Part shown: positions 45,951 through 54,614 of the stretch, one piece after another
Layout: each line of letters begins with the position of its first letter
How positions within the stretch are numbered: the stretch's first letter is position 1
Assembly: GCA_020638365.1 (NCBI GenBank)
Contig: JACKIQ010000002.1
Span: 1 to 64,000 of the forward strand
Origin: Rhodospirillales bacterium
GTDB lineage: Bacteria > Pseudomonadota > Alphaproteobacteria > Micavibrionales > Micavibrionaceae
Length of the DNA stretch: 64,000 nucleotides
Reading direction: 5' to 3'
Program-made: the position numbers and the translations under genes
Notes under the pieces: generated by a model
The model's input: the letters and a program-made list of their open reading frames with translations, nothing else
Databases searched by the model: none
What the model was told of the DNA's origin: nothing

Positions 45951-47927
45951 TTATGGCCGGATGGCAGGCGGACTATAAACGCTATACGCATAAGGACTCT
46001 GCATAACCAGCATTTGAGCCAAAAACGGCTGAATCGTATCTATGATCTGCGCCTGCTTGCGCAAAACGTCAGCGGCGAAAACTTGCCCCTCAAGCATATT
46101 CAGAAAACGCTGAATTGGCGGCAGGGGTTTGGGCATAACAACGACCTGAACATCCTGACGAGTTTGCTTTCCGATCTGCTTGGCCGCGTAATCAAGGGCA
46201 TCGTTCAAACCGCCAATCCGATCAGCCAGCCCGATTTTTAAAGCGCTGTTGCCCGTCCATACACGCCCGCCTGCAATACGGTCGACTTGCTCGGCAGACA
46301 TCTTTCTCCCGATGGCGACACGCTGCACAAAATTATCGTAAACGTTATCCAGCATGGCATTAATGCGTTCCGCCTCGCTCTCGTTAAAAGGAGTATTTAG
46401 CGACCACATTCCGGCATTTGCGCCCCACTGAATCCGCTCCCAGTTTACGCCAAGCAGCGCCCACAGTTGTTCCGCGGAAAACTTGCCGCCTACAACCCCG
46501 ATTGATCCCGTCAGAGTCGTCGGAAGAACAAAAATCTGGTCAGCATACGCCGATATCCAGTAACCGCCCGATGCCGCTGTCGGACCCATCGAAACTATGA
46601 CCTGTTTGCCCTGCTCCTGTACGATCTGCGCTGCCCGCAAGATAGTCTCGGACGCCACGGGAGAACCGCCGGGACTGTCCACTCGAAGAACTACGGCCTT
46701 GACGTTCTCATCCTTCGCGGCATCAATAAGAGCGGAACCGATACTGTCTGCCGCTGCAATCCCGTCATCAAAAAGGCTGGGAGAATCGTGCCCGTCTGAA
46801 GGCATAATCACGCCAACAGCGTAAATAAGTGCGATTGTCGGCTTTTCATCGGCTTCAGCCTTTTTCTTGCTGCTGCCGGACTGCTTTTCTGCGATCTGTT
46901 CAATAAAATCTTCGCTGAAAATGCTCTCGCTTGGTTTAGTCTCGCGAATATACTCGTCAATACTGACATAATCAGCCTCGACATCCGGATCCCCGGTAGC
47001 AAGTGCATTGATCTCCTTGGCCATGATATCCGCATAATCGGCATAATGGATAAGCCCTGCATCAAGCGCTTCATCCGCGGTAAAAAGCCCCTTATCGACA
47101 AGTGCCTTGAAGGCCTCGGGGGTTATACCAAGATCCTTTGAAATATCCTGACCCAGCGTCTCGGCGATATCCTTGATCAGGTACTCCATCATACGCCGGT
47201 TTTGCTCGCTGATCTCCGAATTTGTGAGGCTTTCATAAGCGGATTTGAATTCCTTACGCTGAAAAAACTGCGGCTCTACACCGATTTTGTCCATAATGTT
47301 TCTAAGGAAAGGCACTTCGGAATTTAGCCCGGTAATGGCGACAACTCCCATGGGTTGCATCCATATTTGTTCAAACGCTAGAGCAAGATAATAATGCCCC
47401 ATGCCGCCGGCGTCACCGTAAGAAGAAGAGTACACATAGGTAAATTTACTACTCTCACGGAATTTTTGAATGGCGGCTCTTATTTCCTGAATATGCCCAA
47501 GAGAATAGCCTCCGCCCTCCATCCGGGCGTAAATCCCTTGCACCCTCTGATCGGTACGTGCACGTTCAATGGCATCGAGAAAATCTTTAAGCGTTTTACC
47601 CTGCCCGGCAAACGTTCCTGCAAGCCCGGCCTCTTTTGGAAGATCACCGAGATTTCCATCCATATCCATGAACAGCACAAATTTTTCCGGCAGTTCGCGC
47701 TTGGCATCAACATTTTTAAGAGCGGACGAGAAAGTCCAGAAAACCAGAAAAGAACTAATCAGCACAAACGCGCCAACTGCTGTACAGGTACGGCGCAAAA
47801 AAAGCCACAAAAAAGAAAAAAAGCCTCGCCTGTTTTTAACAGAACGCGAAGTTGCCGAAGCGCTTTCCTCTCTGATCGGAGAAGAATACAAATTTTTGCG
47901 TGCTGACCAAGGGTCTTTAGATGTCAT
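45951..47927 (-). CDS. sppA: Signal peptide peptidase SppA, 67 kDa type
   Basis: SppA digests cleaved signal peptides at the inner membrane with a Ser-Lys dyad. The 658-residue protein has a basic N-terminus, one membrane helix (about residues 45-72), then two tandem SppA domains. The N-terminal domain has the catalytic Lys in QRKEFKSAYESLTN (about residue 226); the C-terminal one has the nucleophile Ser in SMGPTAASGGYW (about 437). The frame opens at a GTG at 47978, but the ATG at 47927 has AGGAAAG upstream and gives a normal length. It converges with the HAD gene. Confidence 0.95.
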   Translation of the reverse strand: MTSKDPWSARKNLYSSPIREESASATSRSVKNRRGFFSFLWLFLRRTCTAVGAFVLISSFLVFWTFSSALKNVDAKRELPEKFVLFMDMDGNLGDLPKEAGLAGTFAGQGKTLKDFLDAIERARTDQRVQGIYARMEGGGYSLGHIQEIRAAIQKFRESSKFTYVYSSSYGDAGGMGHYYLALAFEQIWMQPMGVVAITGLNSEVPFLRNIMDKIGVEPQFFQRKEFKSAYESLTNSEISEQNRRMMEYLIKDIAETLGQDISKDLGITPEAFKALVDKGLFTADEALDAGLIHYADYADIMAKEINALATGDPDVEADYVSIDEYIRETKPSESIFSEDFIEQIAEKQSGSSKKKAEADEKPTIALIYAVGVIMPSDGHDSPSLFDDGIAAADSIGSALIDAAKDENVKAVVLRVDSPGGSPVASETILRAAQIVQEQGKQVIVSMGPTAASGGYWISAYADQIFVLPTTLTGSIGVVGGKFSAEQLWALLGVNWERIQWGANAGMWSLNTPFNESEAERINAMLDNVYDNFVQRVAIGRKMSAEQVDRIAGGRVWTGNSALKIGLADRIGGLNDALDYAAKQIGKQTRQDVQVVVMPKPLPPIQRFLNMLEGQVFAADVLRKQAQIIDTIQPFLAQMLVMQSPYAYSVYSPPAIRP

Positions 47928-47983
47928 GCCGCTTTCCTGCGATATTAAAGTAAAAACTGAGTTGCTAGCCTTAACCACTCATA

Positions 47984-48595
47984 TCAGATATCGCGCTTCT
48001 TCAAAACAACAGATTGCTTGTTGGAGGTAAGGGAATACTCCTTGTACCCAAGCCGCCCCACGGACACAAAATCGACTAACCCGTCCCGGATAATGGATTC
48101 GTCGATATGGATCCCTACCACCTCCCCGAAGATAACGACATAATCGGACTCCGGATCGGTCGAGGGAATATCGAGTGATTTAAAGAACGTGCATTCCAGA
48201 TGGATCGGTGATTCCGCGACCCCCGGTGGCTGCACAATCCGGCTCGCCCGTTTGGTCAGCCCGGCCAGTTCGAACTCGTCCACCCCGTGCGGCACATCCC
48301 GCGACGTCTCCACCATCGGATGCAACAGCGCCTCGGTCACGACATTCACCACAAATTCTCCGGTTTCCAGAATGTTCCGGCTGGTATCCTTGGTGCGCGA
48401 ACTGCTCGAAAACATGATGATCGGCGGGTCTTCGCACACCGCGTTGTAATAGCTGTAGGGAGCCAGATTGACCTTCCCCTCGGCGCTCATCGTCGAAATC
48501 CAGCCGATCGGCCGAGGCTGCACCAGCGCCTTCCAGGGATTGTGTTTTAAACCCAGATCGGCCTTCGGGTCCTGCTTGCGTGGTTCATAGAACAT
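47984..48595 (-). CDS. Flavin reductase-like FMN-binding protein
   Basis: The 203-residue protein has the split-barrel flavin reductase fold: KALVQPRPIGWISTMSAEGKVNLAPYSYYNAVCEDPPIIMFSSS occupies residues 22-66, with key residues W33, APYS and PP; then SRNILETGEFVVNVV and the later EXLHLHC-like strand. Such proteins bind FMN and reduce flavins or act as small oxidoreductases; the substrate is unknown. The start is ATG 48595. It lies between sppA and aroC on the same strand, 56 bases after the sppA start region. Confidence 0.88.
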   Translation of the reverse strand: MFYEPRKQDPKADLGLKHNPWKALVQPRPIGWISTMSAEGKVNLAPYSYYNAVCEDPPIIMFSSSSRTKDTSRNILETGEFVVNVVTEALLHPMVETSRDVPHGVDEFELAGLTKRASRIVQPPGVAESPIHLECTFFKSLDIPSTDPESDYVVIFGEVVGIHIDESIIRDGLVDFVSVGRLGYKEYSLTSNKQSVVLKKRDI

Positions 48596-48605
48596 GCAAA
48601 CTCTC

Positions 48606-49691
48606 TTACAGGCACTGAGCCTTATATCGAAGCCAATGATCCGCGAGAACGCAGGCCATCATGGCCTCGGCCACCGGAACGCCCCGAATACCCACGCACG
48701 GATCATGCCGCCCTTTGGTCACGATATCCGTTTCCTCCCCGTGCGTATCGATCGTCTTGCGCGGTGTCAGAATCGAGCTGGTCGGCTTAAACGCCACCCG
48801 CGCCACGATATCCTGCCCCGACGAAATCCCGCCAAGTATCCCCCCGGCATGATTGGACAAAAACACCGGATTGCCCGCTTCATCCAGCCGGATTTCATCG
48901 GCATTCTCCTCCCCGCCCAGTGCCACCGCCTCAAACCCCGCGCCGATCTCCACGGCCTTAACCGCGTTAATACTCATCATCGCCTTGGCGATATCGGCAT
49001 CCAGCTTGTCATAAACCGGCGCACCCAGCCCGGCGGGAATTCCCGATGCATGAACCTCGACCAGAGCCCCGGCACTCGATCCCTTCTTGCGGATCGAATC
49101 AAGATACCCTTCCCAAGCCTTGCCAGCCTGAGCATCCGGCGTCCAGAACGGGTTGCGCTCCACCTCCTCCCAGTCCCACGCACCGCGGCTGATCTTCTCC
49201 GTCCCGATCTGCACGACGCAGCCCCGGATGCTAACCTGCACGCCGATCTGTGCCTCCAGAACCTTGCGCGCAATCGCCCCCGCCGCCACACGCATCGCCG
49301 TCTCGCGGGCAGAAGACCGCCCCCCGCCCCGGTAATCACGGATACCGTATTTCCTGAAATAGGTATAATCCGCATGGCCGGGGCGGAACTTGTCCTTGAT
49401 ATCCCCGTAATCCTTGGATTTCTGATCGACGTTATGGATCAGCAGCCCGATGGGCGTTCCCGTTGTCTGCCCCTCGAACACGCCCGACAAAATCTCGACT
49501 GTATCCGGCTCCTGCCGCTGCGTGGTATGCCGCGACTGCCCCGGCTTCCTGCGGTCCAGCCAGAACTGGATATCCGCCTCGTTCAGCTTGATACGCGGCG
49601 GTACGCCATCGACCACGCAGCCGATCGCGGGTCCATGGCTCTCCCCGAAACTCTGATACTGGAACAACGTGCCGAAACGGTTACCCGACAT
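48606..49691 (-). CDS. aroC: Chorismate synthase
   Basis: AroC makes chorismate from EPSP with reduced FMN, the last common step to aromatic amino acids. The 361-residue protein has the family signatures GNRFGTLFQYQSFGESHGPAIGCVVDGVPP at residues 3-32 (key residues FGESHG), HADYTYFRKYG with GGGRSSARETAMRVAAGAIA (about 105-140), and RHDPCVGIRGVPVAEAMM near the end. Length is normal. The upstream flavin reductase may supply reduced FMN, an attractive but unproven link. It diverges neither from its neighbours: all three on the minus strand. Confidence 0.97.
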   Translation of the reverse strand: MSGNRFGTLFQYQSFGESHGPAIGCVVDGVPPRIKLNEADIQFWLDRRKPGQSRHTTQRQEPDTVEILSGVFEGQTTGTPIGLLIHNVDQKSKDYGDIKDKFRPGHADYTYFRKYGIRDYRGGGRSSARETAMRVAAGAIARKVLEAQIGVQVSIRGCVVQIGTEKISRGAWDWEEVERNPFWTPDAQAGKAWEGYLDSIRKKGSSAGALVEVHASGIPAGLGAPVYDKLDADIAKAMMSINAVKAVEIGAGFEAVALGGEENADEIRLDEAGNPVFLSNHAGGILGGISSGQDIVARVAFKPTSSILTPRKTIDTHGEETDIVTKGRHDPCVGIRGVPVAEAMMACVLADHWLRYKAQCL

Positions 49692-49710
49692 AAAAACCTC
49701 TTAATCCAGA

Positions 49711-50172
49711 CTACTTTACAATAACTTTCTCTTTTTGCGCGGACAAAGTCCCCTGCTCGATGATCGCCACCGTCAGACGCGAAATCGCCACCCGCTTGCG
49801 CGTGGCCTCCTCCATAATATCCGTCTGCCAGACATGGGTCCGCCGCCCGATATGCAACGGCGAGCATTTCCCGACCACGAACCCCTCCGTCACCGCACGG
49901 ATATGGTTGGCGTTAATCTCCAGCCCCACCGCGCGCTCCTTGTCCGGGTCGATGCACATCCACGCCGCTACGCTGCCCAGCGTCTCGGAGAGAACGCAAC
50001 TCGCCCCGCCATGCAGAATTCCAAACGGCTGCGTCGTCCGTTTATCCACGGGCATCCGCGCACAAAGATAATCGTCCCCTATTTCCGTAAATTCAATACC
50101 GATATACGCCCCCATATTGGCGTTCCGCAGTCCTTCCAAGTAATCGAGACTATAGGATTTGAACCAGACCAT
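49711..50172 (-). CDS. PaaI-family acyl-CoA thioesterase
   Basis: The 153-residue protein has a single hot-dog fold with the PaaI motif: QPFGILHGGASCVLSETLGSVA at about residues 50-71 (HGG and the catalytic-region Glu), then ERAVGLEINANHIRAVTEGFV (about 85-105). It probably hydrolyses an acyl or aromatic acyl-CoA; the substrate is unknown. Family length is 120-150. It lies 19 bases upstream of aroC on the same strand, so the two may be one operon. Confidence 0.9.
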   Translation of the reverse strand: MVWFKSYSLDYLEGLRNANMGAYIGIEFTEIGDDYLCARMPVDKRTTQPFGILHGGASCVLSETLGSVAAWMCIDPDKERAVGLEINANHIRAVTEGFVVGKCSPLHIGRRTHVWQTDIMEEATRKRVAISRLTVAIIEQGTLSAQKEKVIVK

Positions 50173-50381
50173 CTAAAAAACCTGCTGCATGTCTAAGACT
50201 CTCGAGTCTATACACGGCCCATAAACGCTGTGCAAGCCGCAGCCTTCCGATAAAAACGATGCCTGCGAATAATCCCTGTAAAAGTCAAAGATAAACGATC
50301 TAATACGAAAATATTCCTCTTGCTGAAAAATGAAGGAACCAAATATTATGTGAAGCTTAACGGCCTGTAAGGGGAAAAAAC

Positions 50382-50774
50382 ATGATACAGTTCTATAAGG
50401 CGCCTAAAATAACCGAAACACTGATTGAAGTTGAAGCAAACGAAAATTTTCTGCGCGAGATGAAAGATGCGGCAGGCTCAGACGGCGTCCATGTTACACA
50501 TATTGGCAGGGCCCTGCCTGTTTCCGTCGATGAAGGACAAATCGGCGTCTCAAAATATTTCATGACATTTGCCGGTTCGGGCGACAATGCGAACGGCGGA
50601 AAACCGAACGCGGCCCAGCATGAAATTTTAAACAAATGGGGTGCGCGGGACTATGGTTCCGACCGGGAAGCATGGGAAATCGGCCGAACCGTGGCCACCC
50701 GTATCGCTGACGGAACTGAAAGCCGGGCTTCCGCCGAACCCCACGAGGCGTTTGCGCAACCCACGTTCGACTAA
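50382..50774 (+). CDS. Small protein of unknown function, 130 residues
   Basis: The 130-residue protein is acidic, with an N-terminal beta-like segment (ETLIEVEANENFLREM) and a second region with helices (AWEIGRTVATRIADG). There is no signal peptide, membrane segment or Cys. A good ribosome site AAGGGG precedes the ATG. It lies alone between the thioesterase and tRNA-Pro, with 209 bases of intergenic DNA before it in which I see no RNA gene. I recognise no family. Confidence 0.6.
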   Translation: MIQFYKAPKITETLIEVEANENFLREMKDAAGSDGVHVTHIGRALPVSVDEGQIGVSKYFMTFAGSGDNANGGKPNAAQHEILNKWGARDYGSDREAWEIGRTVATRIADGTESRASAEPHEAFAQPTFD

Positions 50775-50797
50775 AAGAAAATATATTTAAGAGAGGT

Positions 50798-50874
50798 TGG
50801 TCGGGGTGAGAGGATTCGAACCTCCGGCCTCCTCGTCCCGAACGAGGCGCGCTACCAGGCTGCGCTACACCCCG
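50798..50874 (-). tRNA. tRNA-Pro, anticodon CGG
   Basis: The minus strand folds as a 77-base cloverleaf with acceptor stem CGGGGTG, a D arm with GTAGCGCAGCCTGGTAGCGC, anticodon loop TTCGGGA (CGG), T arm GGTTCGAATCC and encoded CCA. The first-base C and the loop sequence are typical of bacterial tRNA-Pro. Confidence 0.95.
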
Positions 50875-51053
50875 CCCACTGCGGCTTAACAACCTTTAGG
50901 CCTCCTTACTATAGAAATTCTTGTACTTCTGCCAGCAAAAACATAGAATCAGCAGAAATTTGCCCTGATTTGGCTATCGTGCATCTTTTTTGTCAGGAAC
51001 TTGAACATAGGGTATAGTGCTTTAACCTGACCAAACCCGAAAGTAAGGACGTC

Positions 51054-51707
51054 ATGAAAAAAATTATAGGCATTCTTCTGGCTCTTTTTCTCTTAAGCGC
51101 AGGCGGTTTTACCTTGCAGGCACACGCTGAAAGCAAGCCTGCTCAAAAGAAACCGAAGTCGCTCTGGGTTAACGATCCGGCTCCTATAGACGAGGAAATC
51201 GAGGAAGAAGAAGACAAAAAAAAGAAACTCAACTCAAAAAAAAACTGGATTCCACGCGAGACCCCACCACAGGAGTCAACAGTAGAAAAGACAAGCGATG
51301 GCCCCAACGTTGAGATGAATTTTGCCGCGGACGCGAAGGCTGTAGCCTTGGCGTGCCCCGGAAACTGGGAAAGTGAGATATGTCTTAAGGCAACCTCGCA
51401 GTCCGCTATGGTCCTGGTTTCCCAGTACGGCGCAAAACTCGAACATTCAGGAAACAAACCCGCTATGGAACCTCTAAAGCAGGACTGCGCGGCTTCCACG
51501 GCGGCAACACAGCAAGACAACATCCCTGCATACGCCATGAAAAGCGCCTACACGGTTTGCGCGAACAAGATAACGGACATCGCTACAGAAACAGGCATCA
51601 AGCCCGACCCGTCTTATCTCCAGCTTCTGGTCGCATCAATCCTGTGTCTGGACAAGAATCCGCAGTGCCCGATGATGGAAGACAGCCTGCGCAAATGGGC
51701 GAATTAA
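51054..51707 (+). CDS. Exported six-cysteine protein of unknown function
   Basis: The 217-residue protein has a signal peptide: MKKIIG, then a Leu-rich core, ending LQAHA with probable cleavage before ESKPAQ (about residue 25). Next is a charged linker rich in Lys, Glu and Pro (residues 26-90), probably disordered. The C-terminal half contains all six Cys: one each in LACPGNW and EICLKA, then in QDCAAST, TVCANK, ILCLDK and NPQCPMM. An even number and periplasmic location suggest three disulfides. It converges with the aminotransferase gene, 16 bases between stops. I recognise no family. Confidence 0.68.
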   Translation: MKKIIGILLALFLLSAGGFTLQAHAESKPAQKKPKSLWVNDPAPIDEEIEEEEDKKKKLNSKKNWIPRETPPQESTVEKTSDGPNVEMNFAADAKAVALACPGNWESEICLKATSQSAMVLVSQYGAKLEHSGNKPAMEPLKQDCAASTAATQQDNIPAYAMKSAYTVCANKITDIATETGIKPDPSYLQLLVASILCLDKNPQCPMMEDSLRKWAN

Positions 51708-51723
51708 CAAGGCCCTGTAACCA

Positions 51724-53022
51724 TTATGCGGCTTTGGATTTCCCTGACACATCCGCGATAAAACGCTCGAAGGTCTGCACGGATTCCTTAACGCGGGGCG
51801 CATACTGTTCAATAAAGCCTTCGTCCAGCTTGGCCCCGTTTTGATAAGCCTTGAGCGCAGCCTCTCCATCGTAATCGCACCCGGACAGCCGCAACGTTAA
51901 CACCTCGGGTTCAGCCCCGAAAGCAGAACCCGGAAGGGTCGCTAGGCTGTAATCCTTTAAAAGGGCATGAGCAAGATCCTTGGAAGTCTTTATTCCGGCC
52001 TTGGCCAGCGACCCACGATGCGTTTCGAAATTCGGATAGTTATAGAACGCCCCCTGAGGCTCCGGCGCATGAATGTCCAAAGAGCGCAAGCCTTTGGCGA
52101 TATACTGATTCATCAATTTGTGAATGTCAGTGCATTGTTGGATATGCTCCTCAATGTCCTCATGACCTTTATAGGCTTCCACGACAGCCTGCTGAATGGG
52201 AGAAGGCACACAGGACCACGTTTCGCTGGCAATATTGCGAAGCAGTCCCTGAAGCCCGTCCACGGCTTTTGGAATAAACCCGATACCGACACGCCATCCG
52301 CCCAAAGAAAGGTGCTTTGACAGCCCTGTAGTCACCGCCGTATGAGTCGGCGCATACTTGGCAATCGTCCTGTAAACTCCGTCAAAACTCACAAACCCGT
52401 AGATTTCATCGGAAATGATCAAAATATCCTCGGCAACGCAGACTTCGGCAATCTGCTTGAGTTCATCCTCCTGAATGGTCAGTCCCGTCGGATTGCTGGG
52501 ATAGTTCAAGATCAACTTGGAAGGATTCTTGCCCTCTTTACGGGCCTGAACGATTACGTTTTTTAGGACCTCGGCGTCAATATGATAGCCTTCCCCATCA
52601 AGACGCGTGGGAACCTTTATGACTTCGCGCCCGAGCATCCGGGACTGGGGCTTATAGCTCACCCAGCTTGGGTCAGGCATCAACAGATCGCCTTCAATGG
52701 CCATTTGAAGGGCGTAAAGGATAAGCTTGCTCCCCGGCGCGACGATTACGTCGAACTTGGATGTATCCAGCCCTGCTTTCTCCTTGTAGTACTGCGCCAC
52801 CGTTTCACACAGTTCGGCGAGACCTGCGGTCGGCAGATATTCCTTGCGGTCGACTGCGTTTTTCAAGGCATTCTTGAGCCTCTCAGGGACCGGAAAAGGC
52901 GACTCGCCAAAGCCCATGTGATAGGCTTTCTTACCTTCGGCGCGTCGGGACTTGACCATCTCGTTAGCGGCTAAGGTCGGCGAAAGCTCAAATTCAGTAG
53001 CGGTTTTAACAAGTTTAACCAT
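51724..53022 (-). CDS. Class I/II aminotransferase
   Basis: A pyridoxal-phosphate transaminase of the aspartate-aminotransferase fold type I. The 432-residue protein has an ordered set of motifs: NYPSNPTG (residues 173-180, Asn177 contacts the cofactor), SDEIYGF (Asp205, Tyr208), and TTGLSKHLSLGGWRVG with the Schiff-base Lys236, followed by the conserved carboxylate-binding Arg244. The C-terminal Arg in RLSGCDYDG probably binds substrate. The specific substrate cannot be deduced. It is transcribed away from the isochorismatase gene. Confidence 0.9.
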   Translation of the reverse strand: MVKLVKTATEFELSPTLAANEMVKSRRAEGKKAYHMGFGESPFPVPERLKNALKNAVDRKEYLPTAGLAELCETVAQYYKEKAGLDTSKFDVIVAPGSKLILYALQMAIEGDLLMPDPSWVSYKPQSRMLGREVIKVPTRLDGEGYHIDAEVLKNVIVQARKEGKNPSKLILNYPSNPTGLTIQEDELKQIAEVCVAEDILIISDEIYGFVSFDGVYRTIAKYAPTHTAVTTGLSKHLSLGGWRVGIGFIPKAVDGLQGLLRNIASETWSCVPSPIQQAVVEAYKGHEDIEEHIQQCTDIHKLMNQYIAKGLRSLDIHAPEPQGAFYNYPNFETHRGSLAKAGIKTSKDLAHALLKDYSLATLPGSAFGAEPEVLTLRLSGCDYDGEAALKAYQNGAKLDEGFIEQYAPRVKESVQTFERFIADVSGKSKAA

Positions 53023-53175
53023 AGGTTCAGGCTCCTCGAAGTCCTAAAATAATGAATAATATATCCCCTCCTACTAGGCGGATTATCGGCACTATTCAAG
53101 CTTTTTGTAAGAAACTCATGGCCATTATGAAAAAAAATGGGTTAAAGTGGTAAAAAGACGAAAATAAGGGGTGCC

Positions 53176-53817
53176 ATGAGAGCTTTTTTCTTGGGAATAG
53201 ATGTCAATCGAGCCAGTGCCGACCCGTCTCTGCACTTCGATCCCTCGTCTCATCATTACCACGGTTCCATGCACCTTGATGAAACCGCACAGAATATTGC
53301 GGGTTTTGTCGCCGAAATCCGCCCGCACACGCCGATTGCGTGGGCTATGCAGAATAAAGACACGCGCCCTGGGCATGAACATGATTATTCAGCGGAAGAA
53401 CGGGCGTTTCACCATGTTCTTCCTGACGAAAACCGCGACACATTTATGTCCAAAACGCGCATGTCCCCATACCCCGAAAACAGGGAGTTTTTTGAGGATA
53501 TGAAACGACAGGGTTACGATACGGTCGTTTTGGCTGGATTTTACGCCTCGGAATGCATCTACTGGACTATGCAGGACCTCGTAGAAGCTGGGTTTCGCGT
53601 TGTTGTCCCGACCGATCTCATCGCCCACATGGAACGCTCCCACCCGATGCACGGTTTCGAAGACTTCATGCAGGATGTCTATTACAACCGGGTCATCTTT
53701 ACAGACGTTCAGGCCGCTGAATACTTTCTGAAGTGCGACGAGGACCAGAGAAACCTCCCTCCGGCGCGTTATACGTGGGACGATATGAATTCCATGTATT
53801 TTGGACCGGGAAGTTGA
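53176..53817 (+). CDS. Isochorismatase-like cysteine hydrolase
   Basis: The 213-residue protein has the cysteine hydrolase triad of this family: Asp9 near the start (GIDVNRA), Lys93 (FMSKTRMSPY), and Cys127 in GFYASECIYWTMQDLVEAGF with the usual preceding strand VVLAG. Such enzymes hydrolyse small amides or vinyl ethers such as nicotinamide or isochorismate; the substrate is not evident. The first motif is atypical in lacking the Gln usually found two residues after the Asp. It diverges from the aminotransferase gene. Confidence 0.85.
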   Translation: MRAFFLGIDVNRASADPSLHFDPSSHHYHGSMHLDETAQNIAGFVAEIRPHTPIAWAMQNKDTRPGHEHDYSAEERAFHHVLPDENRDTFMSKTRMSPYPENREFFEDMKRQGYDTVVLAGFYASECIYWTMQDLVEAGFRVVVPTDLIAHMERSHPMHGFEDFMQDVYYNRVIFTDVQAAEYFLKCDEDQRNLPPARYTWDDMNSMYFGPGS

Positions 53818-53897
53818 AAGCACGACCCTTTGCATCGCAGCAAAGTACGCGTCCTAAATTCGGGCTTTAACGATGGCTCTTGTGGTAGAATGTAATT

Positions 53898-54614
53898 ATG
53901 CAGGAAAGCGGATCGGCCACATTGAACAATATGACGGGAAGAAAAGACGATGCAGATGCGTCAGAACCCCGTGAAAAACTTCTTCTGATCCTCGAATTCA
54001 TCGTAATCTGCCTTCTTATCCCAACCGTTATCATAACTTTTCGCCTCGCAAGGTTCATGTTCGCCTTCCTGTGGAGCGTTGCGTTCTTTTGCTGGGCGAT
54101 CATGTACCTGAAGGATAAGGAGTACTGGAGCAGAAAAATAAACTTCAAGGCCGTTAACAAGGAAAATCTGAAAACAATCCTGCCCCGATGGGCTTTGTGT
54201 ACTGTGGGGATGGTAATGTTAATCTATTTCTATGACCCTGCACGCATGTTCTACATCATAGAAAACAGGCCGCAGGTCATCCCGGTAATCCTGTTCGCCT
54301 ATCCCCTGCTTTCGGCCCTGCCCCAGGAAATAGTCTTCTGTGGTTATTTCTTTGAGCGGTTTAGCCCAATTATCCGCAGTGAAAAGACAATGATTCTGGC
54401 CAGCGCACTCGTATTCGCCTACGCGCATGTTCTCTATATTAACTGGGTCGCTCCGTTCCTGAGCCTTATTGCCGGGTTTATCTTTGCATCCACCTACAAT
54501 AAGACGCACTCGCTGGCTTTGGTGACAATCGAGCACGCTCTCTATGGAATCAGCCTCTTTTTGATCGGTCTGGGCTGGTACTTCTATGGCGGAGCCGTTT
54601 CTGTAAGTCGCTGA
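53898..54614 (+). CDS. CPBP-family membrane metalloprotease
   Basis: The 238-residue protein has about seven hydrophobic segments and the CPBP (Abi/CAAX protease-like) motifs: PQEIVFCGYFFERF (about residues 145-158, Glu metal ligand; the second of the usual paired Glu is replaced), VFAYAHVLYINW (His about 178) and VTIEHALYGI (His about 213). Members cleave near prenyl or peptide substrates in the membrane, but the role here is unknown. It converges with nhaD without any gap. Confidence 0.85.
   Translation: MQESGSATLNNMTGRKDDADASEPREKLLLILEFIVICLLIPTVIITFRLARFMFAFLWSVAFFCWAIMYLKDKEYWSRKINFKAVNKENLKTILPRWALCTVGMVMLIYFYDPARMFYIIENRPQVIPVILFAYPLLSALPQEIVFCGYFFERFSPIIRSEKTMILASALVFAYAHVLYINWVAPFLSLIAGFIFASTYNKTHSLALVTIEHALYGISLFLIGLGWYFYGGAVSVSR

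Noticed and set aside
48594..49724. A 376-codon open frame on the plus strand
   Set aside because: It lies entirely opposite aroC and is Arg, His and Pro-rich. aroC itself has every family signature.
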